Source of the DNA: Taudactylus pleione
Taxonomy: Eukaryota > Chordata > Amphibia > Anura > Myobatrachidae
Length of the DNA stretch: 64,000 bases
Assembly: GCA_031769625.1 (NCBI GenBank)
Contig: JAUIMM010000584.1
Coordinates: 186,001-250,000, forward strand
Reading direction: 5' to 3'
A program made the translations under genes and the position numbers. This document shows, piece after piece, positions 1 to 11,792 of this stretch (its first letter is position 1; each line of letters opens with the position of its first letter). Under the pieces are notes generated by a model that searched no databases, was not told the DNA's origin, and saw only the letters and a program-made list of their open reading frames with translations.

Positions 1-2417
1 GGGTGGAAACCCTGCACTCCGTCATGGCTTGCATGGTAGGTGCGGAATTAATCACATTGCTCAACATCAAAGATGCTTATTTGCACGTTCCTATCTGGGA
101 ACGGAACCACAGGCTTCTTCGGTTTGCCATTGGGTCTCTCCACTTCCAACTGCTGGCCTAGCCCTTTGGGTTTTCACCATGATCATGGCCCCCAGCTGAT
201 TGCACAGCTGCGAACAAAGGGTCACGGTCATCCAGTACCTGGAAGACTTGTTGATCAAGACGTCTTCTGGGGCCCTTATCAGTCATCATTTGCAGTTGGT
301 GGTTTCAACCTTGGAGGAATACTGTTGGATTCTCAACTTTCCTAAATCCAACCTGGTGCCGGCTCAAAAGGTTGGTTTTTCTGGGGCTTCTGTTTGACAC
401 GTCTTGTCGGCGCATCTTTCTTATTGACAGCAAGATTGTTGCCTTCAATTGCTTGTGTGGTCTCTATTGCACCAGCGCTGGGCGTCCATTCTGCGGTGTA
501 ACTAGTTGCTGGGGAAGATGGTAGCAGCCTTTGAGGCGGTCCCCTTAGCTCTGTTCCATTCCAGGGCTCCAACATCGTCTCCTATGGTCAATTGTTCTTT
601 CTGTCACTACCAACCCAGCAGTCCTTGGTTTGGTGGCTTCACTCCTATAAACCTGTCAAGGGGTTGTTAGTTCTTCGTCTGGGGTACCAGTGTCAGGGTG
701 TCTGGTCCAAGGAGCAAGCCGTCCTTTCCATCAATGGACTAGAACTGCGGGTTGACTTGATTGTCCTGTCTCGGGCTTAAAAGATTCTACGGAAGAAGTT
801 TCTGCGCATTCAGTCAGACAATGCAACGGCTGTGGAACATATCAACTGGCTGGGTGGGACCAGGAATCAGAAGGCCATGCCAGAGAACGCTTGCATCATG
901 CGGTGGACAGAGAAGTTTTATTCAGGCCATCTGTGCCATCTTCATTCCAGGGGTGGACGATTAGAAAGCCAACTATATCAGTCGGCATAGGATTTAACCA
1001 GGCGAGTGGGAATTGCTCCTGGACACTTTCAACCTGCTTGTGGAGCAATGGGTCTCTCTGGACAATAGTCTTCAAGGCATCCAAATTGAACAAAAAGCTG
1101 CCCTGTAACTGTGCGCAGTCCAGTTTTCCTCAGGTATCCATAGTGGACGCTTTGACCTCCAGGTGGTCCTTTTGCCTGGTTACCTGTTGCCGCCCATCTC
1201 CACACTACCACAGGTGATGCAGCGCATAAAGAGGGAGCAGGCGCATGTTCTCCTCATAGCATCGGACTTGCAGTGGGCCTGGTATGCGGACCTTCTGTCT
1301 GTGATGGCTGAACTGCCATGGCAGCTGCCAGCCAATGCAGGATAATTAGATTACACCTGTTCCTGTACCCCGATTTGCCTCATCTGGTTTTGTTGGCGTA
1401 ACACTTGAGACCAGGTAATAAGGTCTTAGAGGCTATTGACCTGTAGTGGCCTACTTGGACGGTGGCGTTTCTGTTGGTCATTGCTTTCTCTAGGAGTGTC
1501 TCGGAAACTGGCAGCCCTCTCTGGTAGTCTCCCTCTCCTGATTTTTCACTCTGACTGGACAATGTTCAGCACTAAGCCATCTTTCCTGCCACAAGTGGTT
1601 TCCTGTTTTTTTCTGATCCAAGAGATAGTGATACCAGTTTTTCGTCTTTCAGGTTCAGATAGCCCGGTTCTTGGATGTTGGCAGATCATTGCAGGGTTAT
1701 GTGGATCGGACCGCGTCTGTTTGGAGTTTGGACAGTCTCCAGGCCCTCCTATGACACTCCCTAGTGGGGCTTGTCTGTCTCCAAGTAGTCCGAGGCTCGC
1801 TGGATCACTTCTGCTATTAAGCAGGCTTCTGTTTCTTGGGGTCAGGCACGGGCTCAACCAATATGGGCATATGCTACTCAGGCCGTGAGTGCTTCTTGGG
1901 CGGCAGTGCCAGGTGCCTCGATTGAGCAACTGTGCAGGGAGCTACATGGTCCTCGGGAAGCAGTATCATTTTATGAAGGTGTACACAAAGTGTGTGTCTA
2001 AAGACGCCAGTCTTTGGCATAAGGTTTTGAAAACGGCTTGGCTGATGTGTGATTTTCCCTCTTGAAGCTTGCTTTGGGAAGACCCACAGTCTGCAGTGTC
2101 CCCCAGATAGCGCGTTGGAGGGAAAATAAGAATTTGTACTCCTCAAAATCCTTTCTTCTGAGTCCATCTAGGGAACACTGTATTCCATCTCTGGTTGGTT
2201 GTTGTGTTGGTTGTGCCTATTGCATGATGATTTCTCCTTAGGCTTTGTTAGATAAATAACTGAGTTTCTGGAGGAAGAGGGGGTGATTGTTCAGCTCCAA
2301 TAGTTTAACTATTAAGTGCCTACTCCTTGGCCTCCCTTCTAAACCCAGAGTTTGTCGTGTACCCCAGATGGGCTCTGAGGAATTGATATTATGGTGAGTG
2401 CAAAAATCTTTTTGCAA
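1..2417 (+). pseudogene. Decayed DIRS-like retrotransposon, 3' part (RT, RNase H, MT-like, YR remnants)
   Basis: The window opens inside the reverse transcriptase: motif KDAYLHVPIW is readable near position 70-105, and a degraded YLED stands where YxDD would be near 235-250. RNase H remnants follow (QSDNATAVEHIN near 813-846), then an MT-like stretch around 1140-1200 and recombinase remnants to about 2080. Every reading frame is broken by stops and frameshifts, so this is an old dead copy. Near 2087-2190 a block resembles the internal complementary region of DIRS elements, and 2260-2417 resembles a right terminal repeat, so the element probably ends close to 2417. The left half lies outside the window. 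Family assignment rests on domain order and terminus layout shared with the better copies downstream. Confidence 0.75.
2087..2190 (+). repeat. Putative internal complementary region of the first DIRS copy
   Basis: The block sits directly after the YR remnant. Its second half, read on the minus strand, resembles the element's right end around 2370-2417 (GGTGAGTGCAAAAATC at the end versus the reverse complement of ttgtactcctcaaaatcc). The match is imperfect because the copy is old. Confidence 0.45.
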
Positions 2418-2853
2418 TTGTATAACAGTTACATAATTTCTTTTGATATATTACATTTTTGTTTTATTTGCCTAATTCTCTAGGGTTATGATATGACTCC
2501 CACAATGCTAGAAATGGTTTTACAACAGTTTTCATGATTATGCAGTGTTTCAAGTCTTGGAAGTGCAATTAGGGGTATACTGCACACAAACCACTACTCT
2601 CCAAAGCAAGCAGTAGCTCACGTTTGCCATTGAAGCTAATGCCTAATGGTTCTTCTGTTCATATACGTACTGACATTAAGTATATGTGTATCAGTGTACA
2701 GTAAAGTCTGTTCAACCTGTAATATATATGTTCTATACTTACAGTTACTCCTCCTGTGTACCTTTTTAGTAGTTACTCAAATATTTGCACAAAACATTAC
2801 TCCTTGATTTTTATTTTAAATATAAATTAAATCTTTGTTTTATTTTGCTATAG
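2418..2853. other. Intron, no recognised feature
   Basis: AT-rich unique-looking sequence between the decayed DIRS copy and the first coiled-coil exon. I see no exon, RNA gene or repeat terminus in it. Confidence 0.5.
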
Positions 2854-2986
2854 CTCATCCATGAAGAAAGAACTCCAGAGTGAAAGATTACAACATACAT
2901 CTGACATACGTGACATGCAGGGGGAGCTTGATGAGCTGAGAAGGAGAAATTGCATATTGGATGAGAAAGTGAATAGCAAAGAAAAG
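2854..2986 (+). CDS. Coiled-coil protein gene, internal exon a
   Basis: An acceptor (ttttgctatag) precedes the exon and a donor (AAG|gtgatg) follows it. The exon is 133 nt: one leading base completes a codon, then 44 open codons rich in Glu, Lys, Arg, Gln and Leu (MKKELQSERL, ELDELRRRNC), typical of an alpha-helical coiled coil. It ends on a codon boundary, as do all later exons of this gene, so the exons join in phase. Upstream exons lie outside the window. I do not recognise the gene. The spacing of hydrophobic residues suggests a long centrosomal, motor-tail or Golgi-type coiled-coil protein, but that is inference only. Confidence 0.75.
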
Positions 2987-3068
2987 GTGATGATCTAAAT
3001 CCTCTCTTCATAGTTATTGTATTTGTCATTTTATTAGACACTTATACCAGCCTTTTGTCCCCTTACAG

Positions 3069-3149
3069 TGCATCACCCAGCTTCAGGAGGTTATAAATCA
3101 GCAGGAACAGAAGATACTGCAACAATTTAGTAAGGCGAAAGAGAGCGAG
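3069..3149 (+). CDS. Coiled-coil protein gene, internal exon b
   Basis: The acceptor is ccttacag and the donor GAG|gtaaag. The exon has 81 nt and 27 open codons (CITQLQEVINQQEQK then ILQQFSKAKESE). It is phase 0 on both sides and continues the heptad-like helix of the previous exon after an 82-nt intron. Confidence 0.78.
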
Positions 3150-3434
3150 GTAAAGAGCTGCTCACATCATGTGATCCTTCATGTAATATAGTCGGCGCTC
3201 ACCTCCTGTACCCCCAGCAAGTATTACGTTTGAGAACTTCCCTTTATGGGAACATGTGGAACATTTATTGACTCATTTTATTTCACTCTTGTATTGTTAA
3301 AGCTTTTCTTCTTTAAAAACAAGGTCAGCCTATATAAAACAAACAATTGTGGTAGCATTCTCAAATAAATGTAAGAGGTATTGAGACAGAACTTGAGCTG
3401 TTCCAAAATAAATAAATAATAAAAATATATATAT

Positions 3435-3457
3435 ATTCTCTCTCTCTGTCTGTCTGT

Positions 3458-3502
<45 letters not shown>
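3435..3502. repeat. (TA)n/(TC)n microsatellite
   Basis: A short AT run is followed by a long TC/TCTG dinucleotide tract within an intron. The arginine/glutamate-rich minus-strand reading frame across it is a simple-repeat artefact. Confidence 0.9.
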
Positions 3503-3894
3503 ACACCAAGGTATAGGAAGTGGTGAGAGGAGCTTGGCGAGTCTGAATCTGTGATTTTTTTCCCTCAAGTGCCCAAGCATCTTTTCGTGCGACTTTTTAC
3601 TTTCAAATGTGTCTTATTCACAAAGAGATGCGAATATGATGCACAAGCCGCTTCTGCTGGTTAAAACGATATGCAACATGCCTATATTCTGTATGCAACT
3701 GCAGGTGTATCTGCATGCAAAATACTACGTTACAGTGTCAGCCTCAAAGCAGGCCATCGCTCGCTGAACTAAAGCGGTAATACGCCAAGCCTACATTTCA
3801 GCAGACAACATTTGATTTTTGTTTAATTTCTGCGTCCAGGAATGATGGCTTTGGACTTAAAGTGCTGCACAGAGCACTCCCTACCTTGAGAAAA

Positions 3895-4140
3895 GCTTGG
3901 ATGAAGAATTTTTGTACTTACCGTTAAATCCCTTTCTCCGATTCCATGAGGACCAGACCTATTCAGTAGACCTCCAAGTATAATGTACTGGACTTAAAGT
4001 TAGAAGACCAATCAACTGGCACACGATCAGAATGATTTTAATGTCCGTTATGTCTGACAACAGATTATCGGCCACTAGAAAATAGACTATGCAGGAAAAT
4101 GAATGCATGGTGGACACATGAATGGTAAAGGGTTTCTCAG
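3895..4140 (+). repeat. Fragment of a DIRS terminus or internal complementary region
   Basis: The segment near 3915-3955 (acttaccgttaaatcc, ctttctccgattcc) nearly matches the ICR of element A at about 30195-30225. No coding remnant accompanies it, so it is a short relic of the same terminal family. Confidence 0.5.
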
Positions 4141-4259
4141 AGTGGTGTAAGAGTCAGCGAGCAGTAAGAAACGTGCCTGGAGACATCATGAAGAAAAACT
4201 GAGGTTGGGAAAGGCAGGTTATTTATTAAGCATTGGGGTCACCCATAGCATACAGATCC

Positions 4260-4650
4260 ACCCCCTATAATATGGTTTGAGACGTCTATCTGGACTAATA
4301 ATGAGCGAAGTTTTGAAACTTCATTCAATTGAGAGAAGGGGCCTTATACATTAAACTTATTAAAGGGAGCATCTCAAATCCTTATATCTAGCAATGAATA
4401 GTGGCCCTTCAGGTTTACAATCGTATCTAAAGTTGAGTCAAAACAATATAACAAACTGCCCTGGATTTCGTTTTATAGGGGGCTAGGAAACGTTCCCCCC
4501 CCCAAATCCAATTAGCTCTCCAGTGTGTTTCCTGAAGGAACACAATATCGGGATTACATTTTTTTTAAGATATGAAGCAATTTTTCGATGCTTGACTATT
4601 GTATTCAATTTCCCAAAAATTCAGGAAATTAGTTTAAGAAGGGTGGGGTG
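4260..4650 (-). mobile_element. L1/Tx1-like LINE fragment, endonuclease part
   Basis: On the minus strand, frames with stops and shifts contain IASYLKKN and, in a neighbouring frame, PDIVFLQETHWRANW, the N-terminal signature of the APE-type endonuclease of L1-clade LINEs. VNLKGHYSLLD follows further on. The fragment is short and broken. Confidence 0.6.
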
Positions 4651-5571
4651 ATAGATTGTCCAAGCAAAGGGGCCAGCATTGCATAGCTATCAAACACTAA
4701 AGACGAGAACCCATCCGGTTCCAGTAAGCCGGAGGCACCTATCTAGATAACTGTCCCCACCAGTTTCCAAAGCAATTTGTAGAGAACCTACATTAGTAAT
4801 GCAAAAACAAGAGAATAACAAAGCCATACAAATGAACCTATGCTTCAATAACATTTTCCTAATTTTCCTAACCACACATAAGGCAGACCTTGGCAGAAAA
4901 CCATGCCTTATATTATATAAACAAACCATGTGGAGAAAATAGATATAATTGACAAGGATATTATACTATAGCAGAAAACATTACATCTACAATGGGTATC
5001 TTATCACTATACTCCAATACTGCAGTTTTCAGTATTGGAGCCGACAGATTTCAATGTGTCCTTGGATGAACCACTGCTCCGGGTATGGTGAAAACCAGGT
5101 TTTCCACAAGGTTAGTGAAGCAAATTAAAAACGTCACACGTTGTGCGTTTGACAGGAACACTCCTGATGCAAGTTGTAGGCACCTGTGTGATCCTTGCAT
5201 ATTCCCCAAAGTGAATCTGTTGATGGTAGCAAGATTCAGCCATAGGAAAGCAGTAAATGACTTTTAATGAGAGAGACTCTGGAGTCAGGCTCAAACTTGG
5301 CTATATTAGATGGACAGCCCACTGAAAGACCTCTCTTATTCCACTTTAAATGAAAGCAGAACTCCCTTTTCCTCTGGTCACTGTGACACTGATTTCCCAT
5401 CATTTTGTGTACTTTTGCGTTGTCTGTTTCCTCTGTAAAGAGATTGTCCAATTACAAGATACATGTTGACTAAACTTTCTCTTCATGCTAAATTCTTGCT
5501 CTTCCATATTGACTTGTGCACAGCATCTTTGTGTGTGAACGCATATAATGTGTGTTATGACTTTTTATTAG
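4651..5571. other. Intron, nothing recognised
   Basis: No exon with paired splice sites, RNA gene or clear transposon terminus was seen. The short open frames here have no domain signature. Confidence 0.4.
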
Positions 5572-5715
5572 GTTCTTATTGAGGAGAATGAAAAGTTACA
5601 GCTGTCACTAAAATTATGTGAAAATGAGGTGGAGGTCCTGAAAGAGGAGCTCGCACAGAGTCCAGCCGAAGCCGAACGAAACTGGATTCAGGAGAAACTT
5701 CTGCTACACAAGGAC
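5572..5715 (+). CDS. Coiled-coil protein gene, internal exon c
   Basis: The acceptor is ctttttattag and the donor GAC|gtgagt. The exon has 144 nt and 48 open codons, phase 0 at both ends: it begins VLIEENEKLQLSLKLCENEV and includes VEVLKEELAQSPAEAERNW. The heptad pattern with a short Ser-Pro-containing break suggests a flexible hinge between two helices. It is the longest and best supported exon of this gene in the window. Confidence 0.85.
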
Positions 5716-5796
5716 GTGAGTCTGGCTTTCTGTGACTGGTCATACTTCTATATGTCTGAAGTTACCAGTTATTTACGTGTTTTGTGTTTTCCTCAG

Positions 5797-5871
5797 TTAG
5801 CGACGCTGAAACTAAAACTTGTTGACACGGACTATGCAAAGTCAGAAACAATCCAGCGACTAATGAGACAT
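5797..5871 (+). CDS. Coiled-coil protein gene, internal exon d
   Basis: The acceptor is gttttcctcag and the donor CAT|gtaagt, a near-consensus splice site. The exon has 75 nt and 25 open codons (LATLKLKLVDTDYAKSETIQ then RLMRH), phase 0 at both ends, separated from exon c by an 81-nt intron. Confidence 0.83.
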
Positions 5872-6228
5872 GTAAGTTCCTTTTTACTCTATAAATGTGC
5901 CATACCTATCGGAAATGTATTAAGAATTAATTTATTGAAAAGAATAGTTCTACTGCCACTTGGTCAATGAGCAGATCACGGCCCATCGTGACTGCACATG
6001 CAAGCTGTAAGCGGTCACCTTATATCTGCCTCTATCTACATGCGAGATAAAGATCTGATCTTTTGATATCGGTATTTGGCATCCAAGTATTGCACAACAA
6101 ATGGTGCAGTGTTCCAGTACGTGACCAGCATAAAGCAAGTTATTTTCATTAGGTCTGATCCAATAAGGCTGAAAAAGTGGTTTGGGTGATGTGTTTTGTA
6201 CTGTATGTGGGAGATAGTGAGTCGAATT

Positions 6229-6413
6229 GGGCAGCATGGTAGTGCAATGGTTAGCTTGCTGCCACAGAGAAGTCTTGAGTTCGATTCCCGCCAAGGACCT
6301 ATATGTGTGAAGTTTGCATGTTCTCCCATGTTTGTATAGGTTTCCTCTGGGTTCTCTGGTTCCATCTCATACTCCAAAAACATACTGGTAGGTTAACTGG
6401 CTTCTGAAAAAAA
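6229..6413 (+). mobile_element. tRNA-type SINE
   Basis: The element starts with gggcagcatggtagtgcaat (A-box-like at about 6238-6250), carries a good B box gttcgattccc at 6279-6289, and continues with the conserved body running to aaaaacatactggtaggtta. This is a widespread tRNA-derived SINE type of fishes and amphibians. It ends in a short A-rich tail near 6413 and lies in the intron of the coiled-coil gene. Confidence 0.8.
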
Positions 6414-7592
6414 TGAACCTTCGTGCATACAGATGTCCTTTCTCATCTATCCTCCCTGCGTTATGAGTCATGTTACACAGGGCACGTGAGAAACGCTGGC
6501 TCGCGTGCGACTCGGCCACATGCTGGAAATGCGTCTTACTTGCAATGCAGTGTGAATAAGACACAAGCAGACAATGCTGATCAATATAATATGTGGCGTG
6601 TGTATGTTCCGTGTGCGGCAGAGTCTGTAAAATCATCACAGCAGAACGTGATGTGGGACATAGTCGCTGAAGCTGTAACGTAGCATTTCCTGTACAGATA
6701 CAGTCACACACAGAACATACACATGACATATATCATATTAATCCGCAAAGTCTGCTTGTGTATCTTATTCGCATCACATAGCGAATAAGACACATTTGCT
6801 GCAAATATAGACGCACAAAATGATGCTTGGCATGAGTAAGCTCACGTGTGATTACATGACTAAATATTCTCTGGAAAGTGATGTGGAATATGTATGACTA
6901 ATCCTCAATTTTGTTTAGACAACAGCATGTTAAAATGCCTGGAGAACACGAGTGCTTTTTTAATCATTTTATTTTTAAAAACTTCAGGAGAGGCAGCTGC
7001 TTTATATTAATCAGATTTTATGTGACTGCCTCATATAATTGTTGGTTACTTTTACTTGCTTTTGAATAATAAATTAAAGCAATACCCTAGCTTTGTGATG
7101 AAGACTCTGCATGATCTATAACGCTACAGCTACATAGATGATGTCAAGCTTACTTTCAATGACACTCTACCATAAAAACATACACCATTACATTTAATGA
7201 GTCAGGGCCAATATGATTTTACTTTCCGGTCTGCCATAAAAAGTATACACATTGGAATAGTCTACGTATAATGCAAAAGGATAAAGCAGCAGAAAAGTTA
7301 GAGAGTAACCTTCTACGTGCATCAGTTATGGCACTCTGGCGACAGTTTTGCAGGTGGGACAAAATTCATAAATTCACAGATAACTAGTGACGTCATAAGC
7401 ACTTGATGACAAATATGAGACCCTGGTTCCTAGTGGATTGATGGGCTACGTTTGCATGAATATTGCTTCTTTTCGTAGCATAATTACATCAGATTTGAAG
7501 GCAGAGGAAATGTGTTATGTGAAAGTTTACAAACGTTATAAATGGAGCCAGTGAAGTTTTTGATCCTATTTTATCATGCCTTATCTTTGTAG
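6414..7592. other. Intron, mostly unassigned
   Basis: Copies of a short motif (gaataagacac) recur near 6553 and 6783 and inverted near 3608 and 6764, which hints at an unrecognised repeat family. No exon or RNA gene was found. Confidence 0.35.
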
Positions 7593-7673
7593 ATTGATAT
7601 CCTGACAACAAATCTGTATCATTCAGAGGCAGAAGTGCGGAAACTAGATGACATTATTGAGAAAATACGAAGG
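7593..7673 (+). CDS. Coiled-coil protein gene, internal exon e
   Basis: The acceptor is ttatctttgtag and the donor AGG|gtaagc. The exon has 81 nt and 27 open codons (IDILTTNLYHSEAEVRKLDD then IIEKIRR), phase 0. It precedes an intron of about 30.5 kb filled with DIRS elements and MITEs before the terminal exon at 38141. Further exons inside that intron cannot be excluded, but none was convincingly seen. Confidence 0.83.
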
Positions 7674-7817
7674 GTAAGCTTAAAGGATAAGAACAAATTA
7701 TCCTGAAATATTTAGCAGATTAAATGTATATAAAGACCTGTAGCATTCAGGGATACTACAAAGTTAATGTTACCCTAAACTGTAAAAAGCGTAACTATCA
7801 CTATATTGTAGTCCTGC

Positions 7818-7957
7818 TTTCTCCTTCATTCACTAGGGGACACTGGAGTTCAAGACAGTGGGGTATAGAAGGTGGTAGAGTAGAGCCTGGCACTTTCAAT
7901 AATTTAGAAGTGTGACTGGCTCCTCCCCCTCTATGCCCCATCAGCCCCAGTTTTTAG
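7818..7957 (+). repeat. Left ITR of DIRS element A
   Basis: It runs from tttctccttcattcactagg through ctcctccccctctatgcccc to ccccagttttta. Its reverse complement recurs at 30405-30573 and, diverged, at the ends of element B. Confidence 0.85.
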
Positions 7958-9243
7958 AATGTGCCCGAGAAAGCCGGTTGCACAATAGGCTGTCTCCAGC
8001 CTGTCTCATATAATTAGTGTTTTTTTATGAACAAGCACTGAGGACAGGCAGGCTGCTTACTGTGGCAGGCTGCCTGCTACGTGGGAGCCGCCGGGAAAGG
8101 CACCACACGGCTACTGCAGCCTGTGTCCGGTGACCTAGAGGAGGGGGCACACACCTGGAGTCAACGGACTCTGCGAGGACCCGCCACTGCTGACACCGGC
8201 ATGTGTCCGGGTTCCTCGCCGCCCTCTCAGCCCAGCATCCCGGCCGCAGCAGCTGTAAGTATATCCCACCACTCCTGACTAGCTGGAGCGGTGGGCCAAA
8301 ACGCTGGGCTCAGGGAAAGCGCGCGCTGTGCGGCTGTTACACAGCCTCATTCCCCCTGCCAATAGTCCTGACAGTGTCGGAGCTGCTGATGAGACCTGCC
8401 GCTGCACTCGGCAGTCAGCGTCCAGGTCTCTGGCTGAAACCTAGCCACTGATCCCCCTCCTATTAATGAGGGGAGGCCCCTCTACATCAAGTATACGGGA
8501 ACGTTGGTGACAGCGCGGTGCTGCCGCAGCTGTCACTGAATCCTCCCTCTATACCGGGAGGGAGACTGCCGCGTCCCGCTACTCCCATATCGGGAGTCTA
8601 CAGCCGCATAAACTGCCAGCCCTGTATAACGGGGCTGGGGGCGGGGCGCAAGAAGAACGCTCAGCGCTGCTGTTCGTTGCCGCGCTGGTGCTTGTTTGAG
8701 AGAAGCACCAGCGCCGGCTTGTGCTTAGAGCCGCAGGAGAGCGCGGCTGCTGTTCACAGCGCTCTCGGCTGTGGGTTGCTGCGTCGGTGCTTGCATGAAA
8801 GAAGCACCAACGCCAGCTCTAACAATCCCGCTTCCCCACTCACATGGAACGGCCTTACCAGTTCCCCCTTCTAATTAAGAGGGCTGAAAAGGCATGGCCG
8901 GCGCACCCCGCCCTGCGTGGGGGGTTATGTCTGGCAATGCCTAGTGTGCCCTCCTCTCTCTTTTACCGCCATTAATGTGGCGTAATGGAGACGGGGCTTA
9001 GCGGCTGCCGGGCATGTAAATATCCGCTCGGCAGCCTCCCTCCTTACTACTCTCTGCTCAGGCCGACAGTAACTTTCCATAACTATGGAGGGGTAGTGGG
9101 GGCGGGGGGGTTACTTCATCGGCCGGTGTCCAGCGTCATTCTCTACCAGATAGAGGGGGAATATATTCAGGTGACGAGCGAAGCGAGTCCGCAAGGGGCC
9201 GACTTTCTTATTTCCCCTGGAAAGTGTGAGCAAAAACCTCCAC
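7958..9243 (+). other. 5' leader of DIRS element A
   Basis: GC-rich, non-coding. It is homologous to the leader of element B read on the minus strand below 51670: both contain gtgtccggg, the ggccgcagcagc block and cctgactagc. It ends at the insertion point of E1. Confidence 0.65.
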
Positions 9244-9366
9244 TTTCTACTTCAGGGCCCATAGGGTTTCCACAGGATACCTTGGGGTATAGGTGTGACG
9301 TCAGTCGCTGGGCACCATAGAGTTAAGCTTTTCAGCCTCCCAGGATGCACTAGGGTCCCCCTCCTA
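9244..9366 (+). repeat. Left ITR of E1
   Basis: It starts TTTCTACTTCAGGG and its reverse complement recurs at 14932-15049. In Dictyostelium DIRS-1 the left ITR carries the promoter; the same role here is inferred. Confidence 0.9.
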
Positions 9367-10334
9367 TACCCCGCCCCCGAGCCAAGGCACCTCAGTTTAG
9401 TTTGGTGCCCGGCCGGAGTCGGGTGCACCTGTCGGAGTGGGGGCTAGAAGAGCCCCTGAAGCTTTCTTCAGTGCAGCTGTGGCTGCACATCTGGATGTAC
9501 AGCATGGACAGTCAGTCCTGACGTCCATGCTGTCTTCCCTACACCCCCGCCGGTACCAGAACGCCGGTACCGATCCGGGGATGCTGGTGAGCATCTGGGG
9601 TCACAGCTAGTGGTGACCCCAGATGTTCCGGACCATGGCCGGATCCAAGGGGGACAAAGGTAAGCAGCGGGGTCCCGCGGTGGGTCCCCGCTGGTCACAT
9701 GGTCCTAAGTCCCCAGGCAGGGGGCTCCCTGGGGACTGGCTGCAGCGTGGAGCCAGGCGACCAACCTGCGCTTTCCACTACCCCCTGGGACAGCGGACCG
9801 CAGCAGAGCGGTAGCGCTGCGGCGTCCCAGGGGTTAAATGCATGCCAGGGGAGCGCGCCTTCCCTGTCTCACAGCCGGCGCCTCCCCCGCTGCACACAGC
9901 CCTCTCTGCACTGTGCTGACTGGCCCTGTGTCAGTGCTCCTCCCCCAGGCCAGCCTTCTCTCTGCTCCTCGGTGGCCATCTTTTCTGAAGCATGATGAAC
10001 GCTGCTGGAAGCCTGGAAGGAAGCATCGTGGTCTGGGTCCCCCCGCATACCTCTCCTCTGCTGTGGCTCAGGTCTGTGTATGCAGCGCTGTGTCCTACCA
10101 GGCCCTGTGTCTGTGTAGTTGAGTGATCAGCGCTGTTAGTGCAGGAATTGTTATTTCTCTGCATTGTATGTGACTGTGCTAGCGCTGCTGCCTGTAACTT
10201 TATCTTCTCAAAACTGTCAGCTTTATTACTGTCCCTGTTCTTTCTGCTAAAGCCCTTGCAGTGCGGTGCTGCAGGGTGGTCTCTCGCCTATTTAATACTT
10301 AATTGGTGAGAGAGGTCACATACGGGGTGCAATC

Positions 10335-11792
10335 ATGTCTGAAAGTGATTTTCCCCTCCGGCTACAGTGTACCACGTGCAAAGTACCGTTAGCGGAGGGG
10401 GAGGGTAGCGCGGAGGGCCTTTGCCGGCAGTGTTTGTCCATGGCGCGGCCTATTACGGTTACAGCACCGGTACAGGAGCCGCCCTGGGCTTGTTTCGCTC
10501 AGGCGTTAACAGCTTTAGTGGGCCAGTTAGCTCCGCAGCCCGCGTTTACTCCGATAGGTTTGTCCCAGCAATCTGTGGTGTCGTCACCCATGCAGGGGTT
10601 CCCACGACAATTGGTGGTACCCCAGTCTCCCTATTTCCCCGCTCCCGGGTTCTCAGGAGCCAGCGTGGGTTAACTCCCTGACGAGTTCTGTACAGCACTT
10701 GTCGGATGTGTTGCAAGGGGAGTCTGTGATGCGGCCTCATAAAAGGCCGGTGGCGTCTCTGTCCGCTCCTTATGAGGATGACGAAGGGACGTCCGATGAT
10801 GGGGAGATTCTGGATCCTTACGATCAGGAACCTCTCCATACTAAGGACGCTGATGCTAAGTCCAAAGTATATATTCCTGGACTTATTCGGGCGGTCCGCA
10901 CAGCCTTGGTGATTGAGGACGAAGTTCCCCCAGCGGCTAAATCTAAGTATGCCTTTTTCAAAGATGTGAAGGGCGATGCCACAGTCTTCCTCTTTCGGGT
11001 CAGTTGGTGGACCATTTAGAGGAGGCGTGGAAACAACCTGGCAAAAGATACCAGCCGCAGAGACGCCTGGCGGTGGCTTATCCGTTCGCGGATAATTATT
11101 TTGCTAAGTGGGAATCCCCTCCACAGGTGGATTCTCACGTGACCCGTCTTGTCCGTAGTTCCACATTGCCGATGCCATCCATGTCCTCCCTTAAGGATGC
11201 TACGGACCGCAAGGTAGAAATCTGCCTGAAGTCCGCTTATTCCCTTGCAGGGGGGGCAGCACGGCCGGCTATGGCCATTTGCTGGGTTGCCAGAGCGATG
11301 GAGCGCTGGGCGGATTCATTAGAGGCTTCTTTTGAATCCGACTGTCCGGCCGAACAGGCGGAGTTGATTGGCAATCTCCGTGATTCGGCCACCTACATCA
11401 ACGAGGCGGCTCTAGACATTAGTACTCTGGTGTCTAGAATTTCTTCAGCAGCGGTAGCTGCTCGTTGCACCTTGTGGCTGCGATCCTGGAAGGCGGACGC
11501 AGATTCCAAGAAAGCTCCGGTAAACGGCAACGCTTCCAGACAAGTTCTCTTCGGTCCGGATCTGGATAAGATTGTGGCCACGCTGGCGGCAGCCAAATCC
11601 GCTTGTTTCCCGTCGGCCGCTGCTCCTTCTGGTTCTGGACCATCGTCCTTTCGGTCATCTAGGGTCCAGGGCAGGCCCAAACCACAGTCGTTTCCTCGAC
11701 AGGCTGGTCCTAAGAAATCGGCCAAGCCCCGGAAGCAGGCATGGAGTACCAGACGTCCGGCCCCCAAGCCAGATGACAAGCATGCGGCCTGA
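10335..11792 (+). pseudogene. Gag-like ORF1 of E1, two frameshifts
   Basis: It starts with ATG at 10335 (MSESDFPLRLQC). The N-terminus has two Cys pairs (CTTC and CRQC) that could form a zinc ribbon. Then come a Pro/Gln-rich linker, an acidic stretch (YEDDEGTSDDGEILDPYDQE), a helical core (residues such as VDHLEEAWKQPG, RAMERWADSL) and a basic tail (KPRKQAWSTRR). Against E3 the reading frame is broken twice: near 10631 (two bases missing after gtacccca) and near 10990 (one base missing in the TTC run). The tail overlaps the start of the RT ORF. Gag function (nucleic-acid binding particle protein) is known for the family only in general terms. Confidence 0.8.

Noticed and set aside
3278..3580. 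Arg/Glu-rich minus-strand frame
   Set aside because: It reads through a TC microsatellite.
9623..10122. Several open frames in the E1 leader (and the equivalents in E3 at 24019-24843)
   Set aside because: They are GC-rich leader sequence without stops by composition; no domain is seen and the frames are not kept between E1 and E3.
11393..11779. Minus-strand frames antisense to DIRS gag and RT (also 12270-12719, 26119-26505, 26996-27445)
   Set aside because: They are shadows of strongly biased sense coding sequence with no motif of their own.
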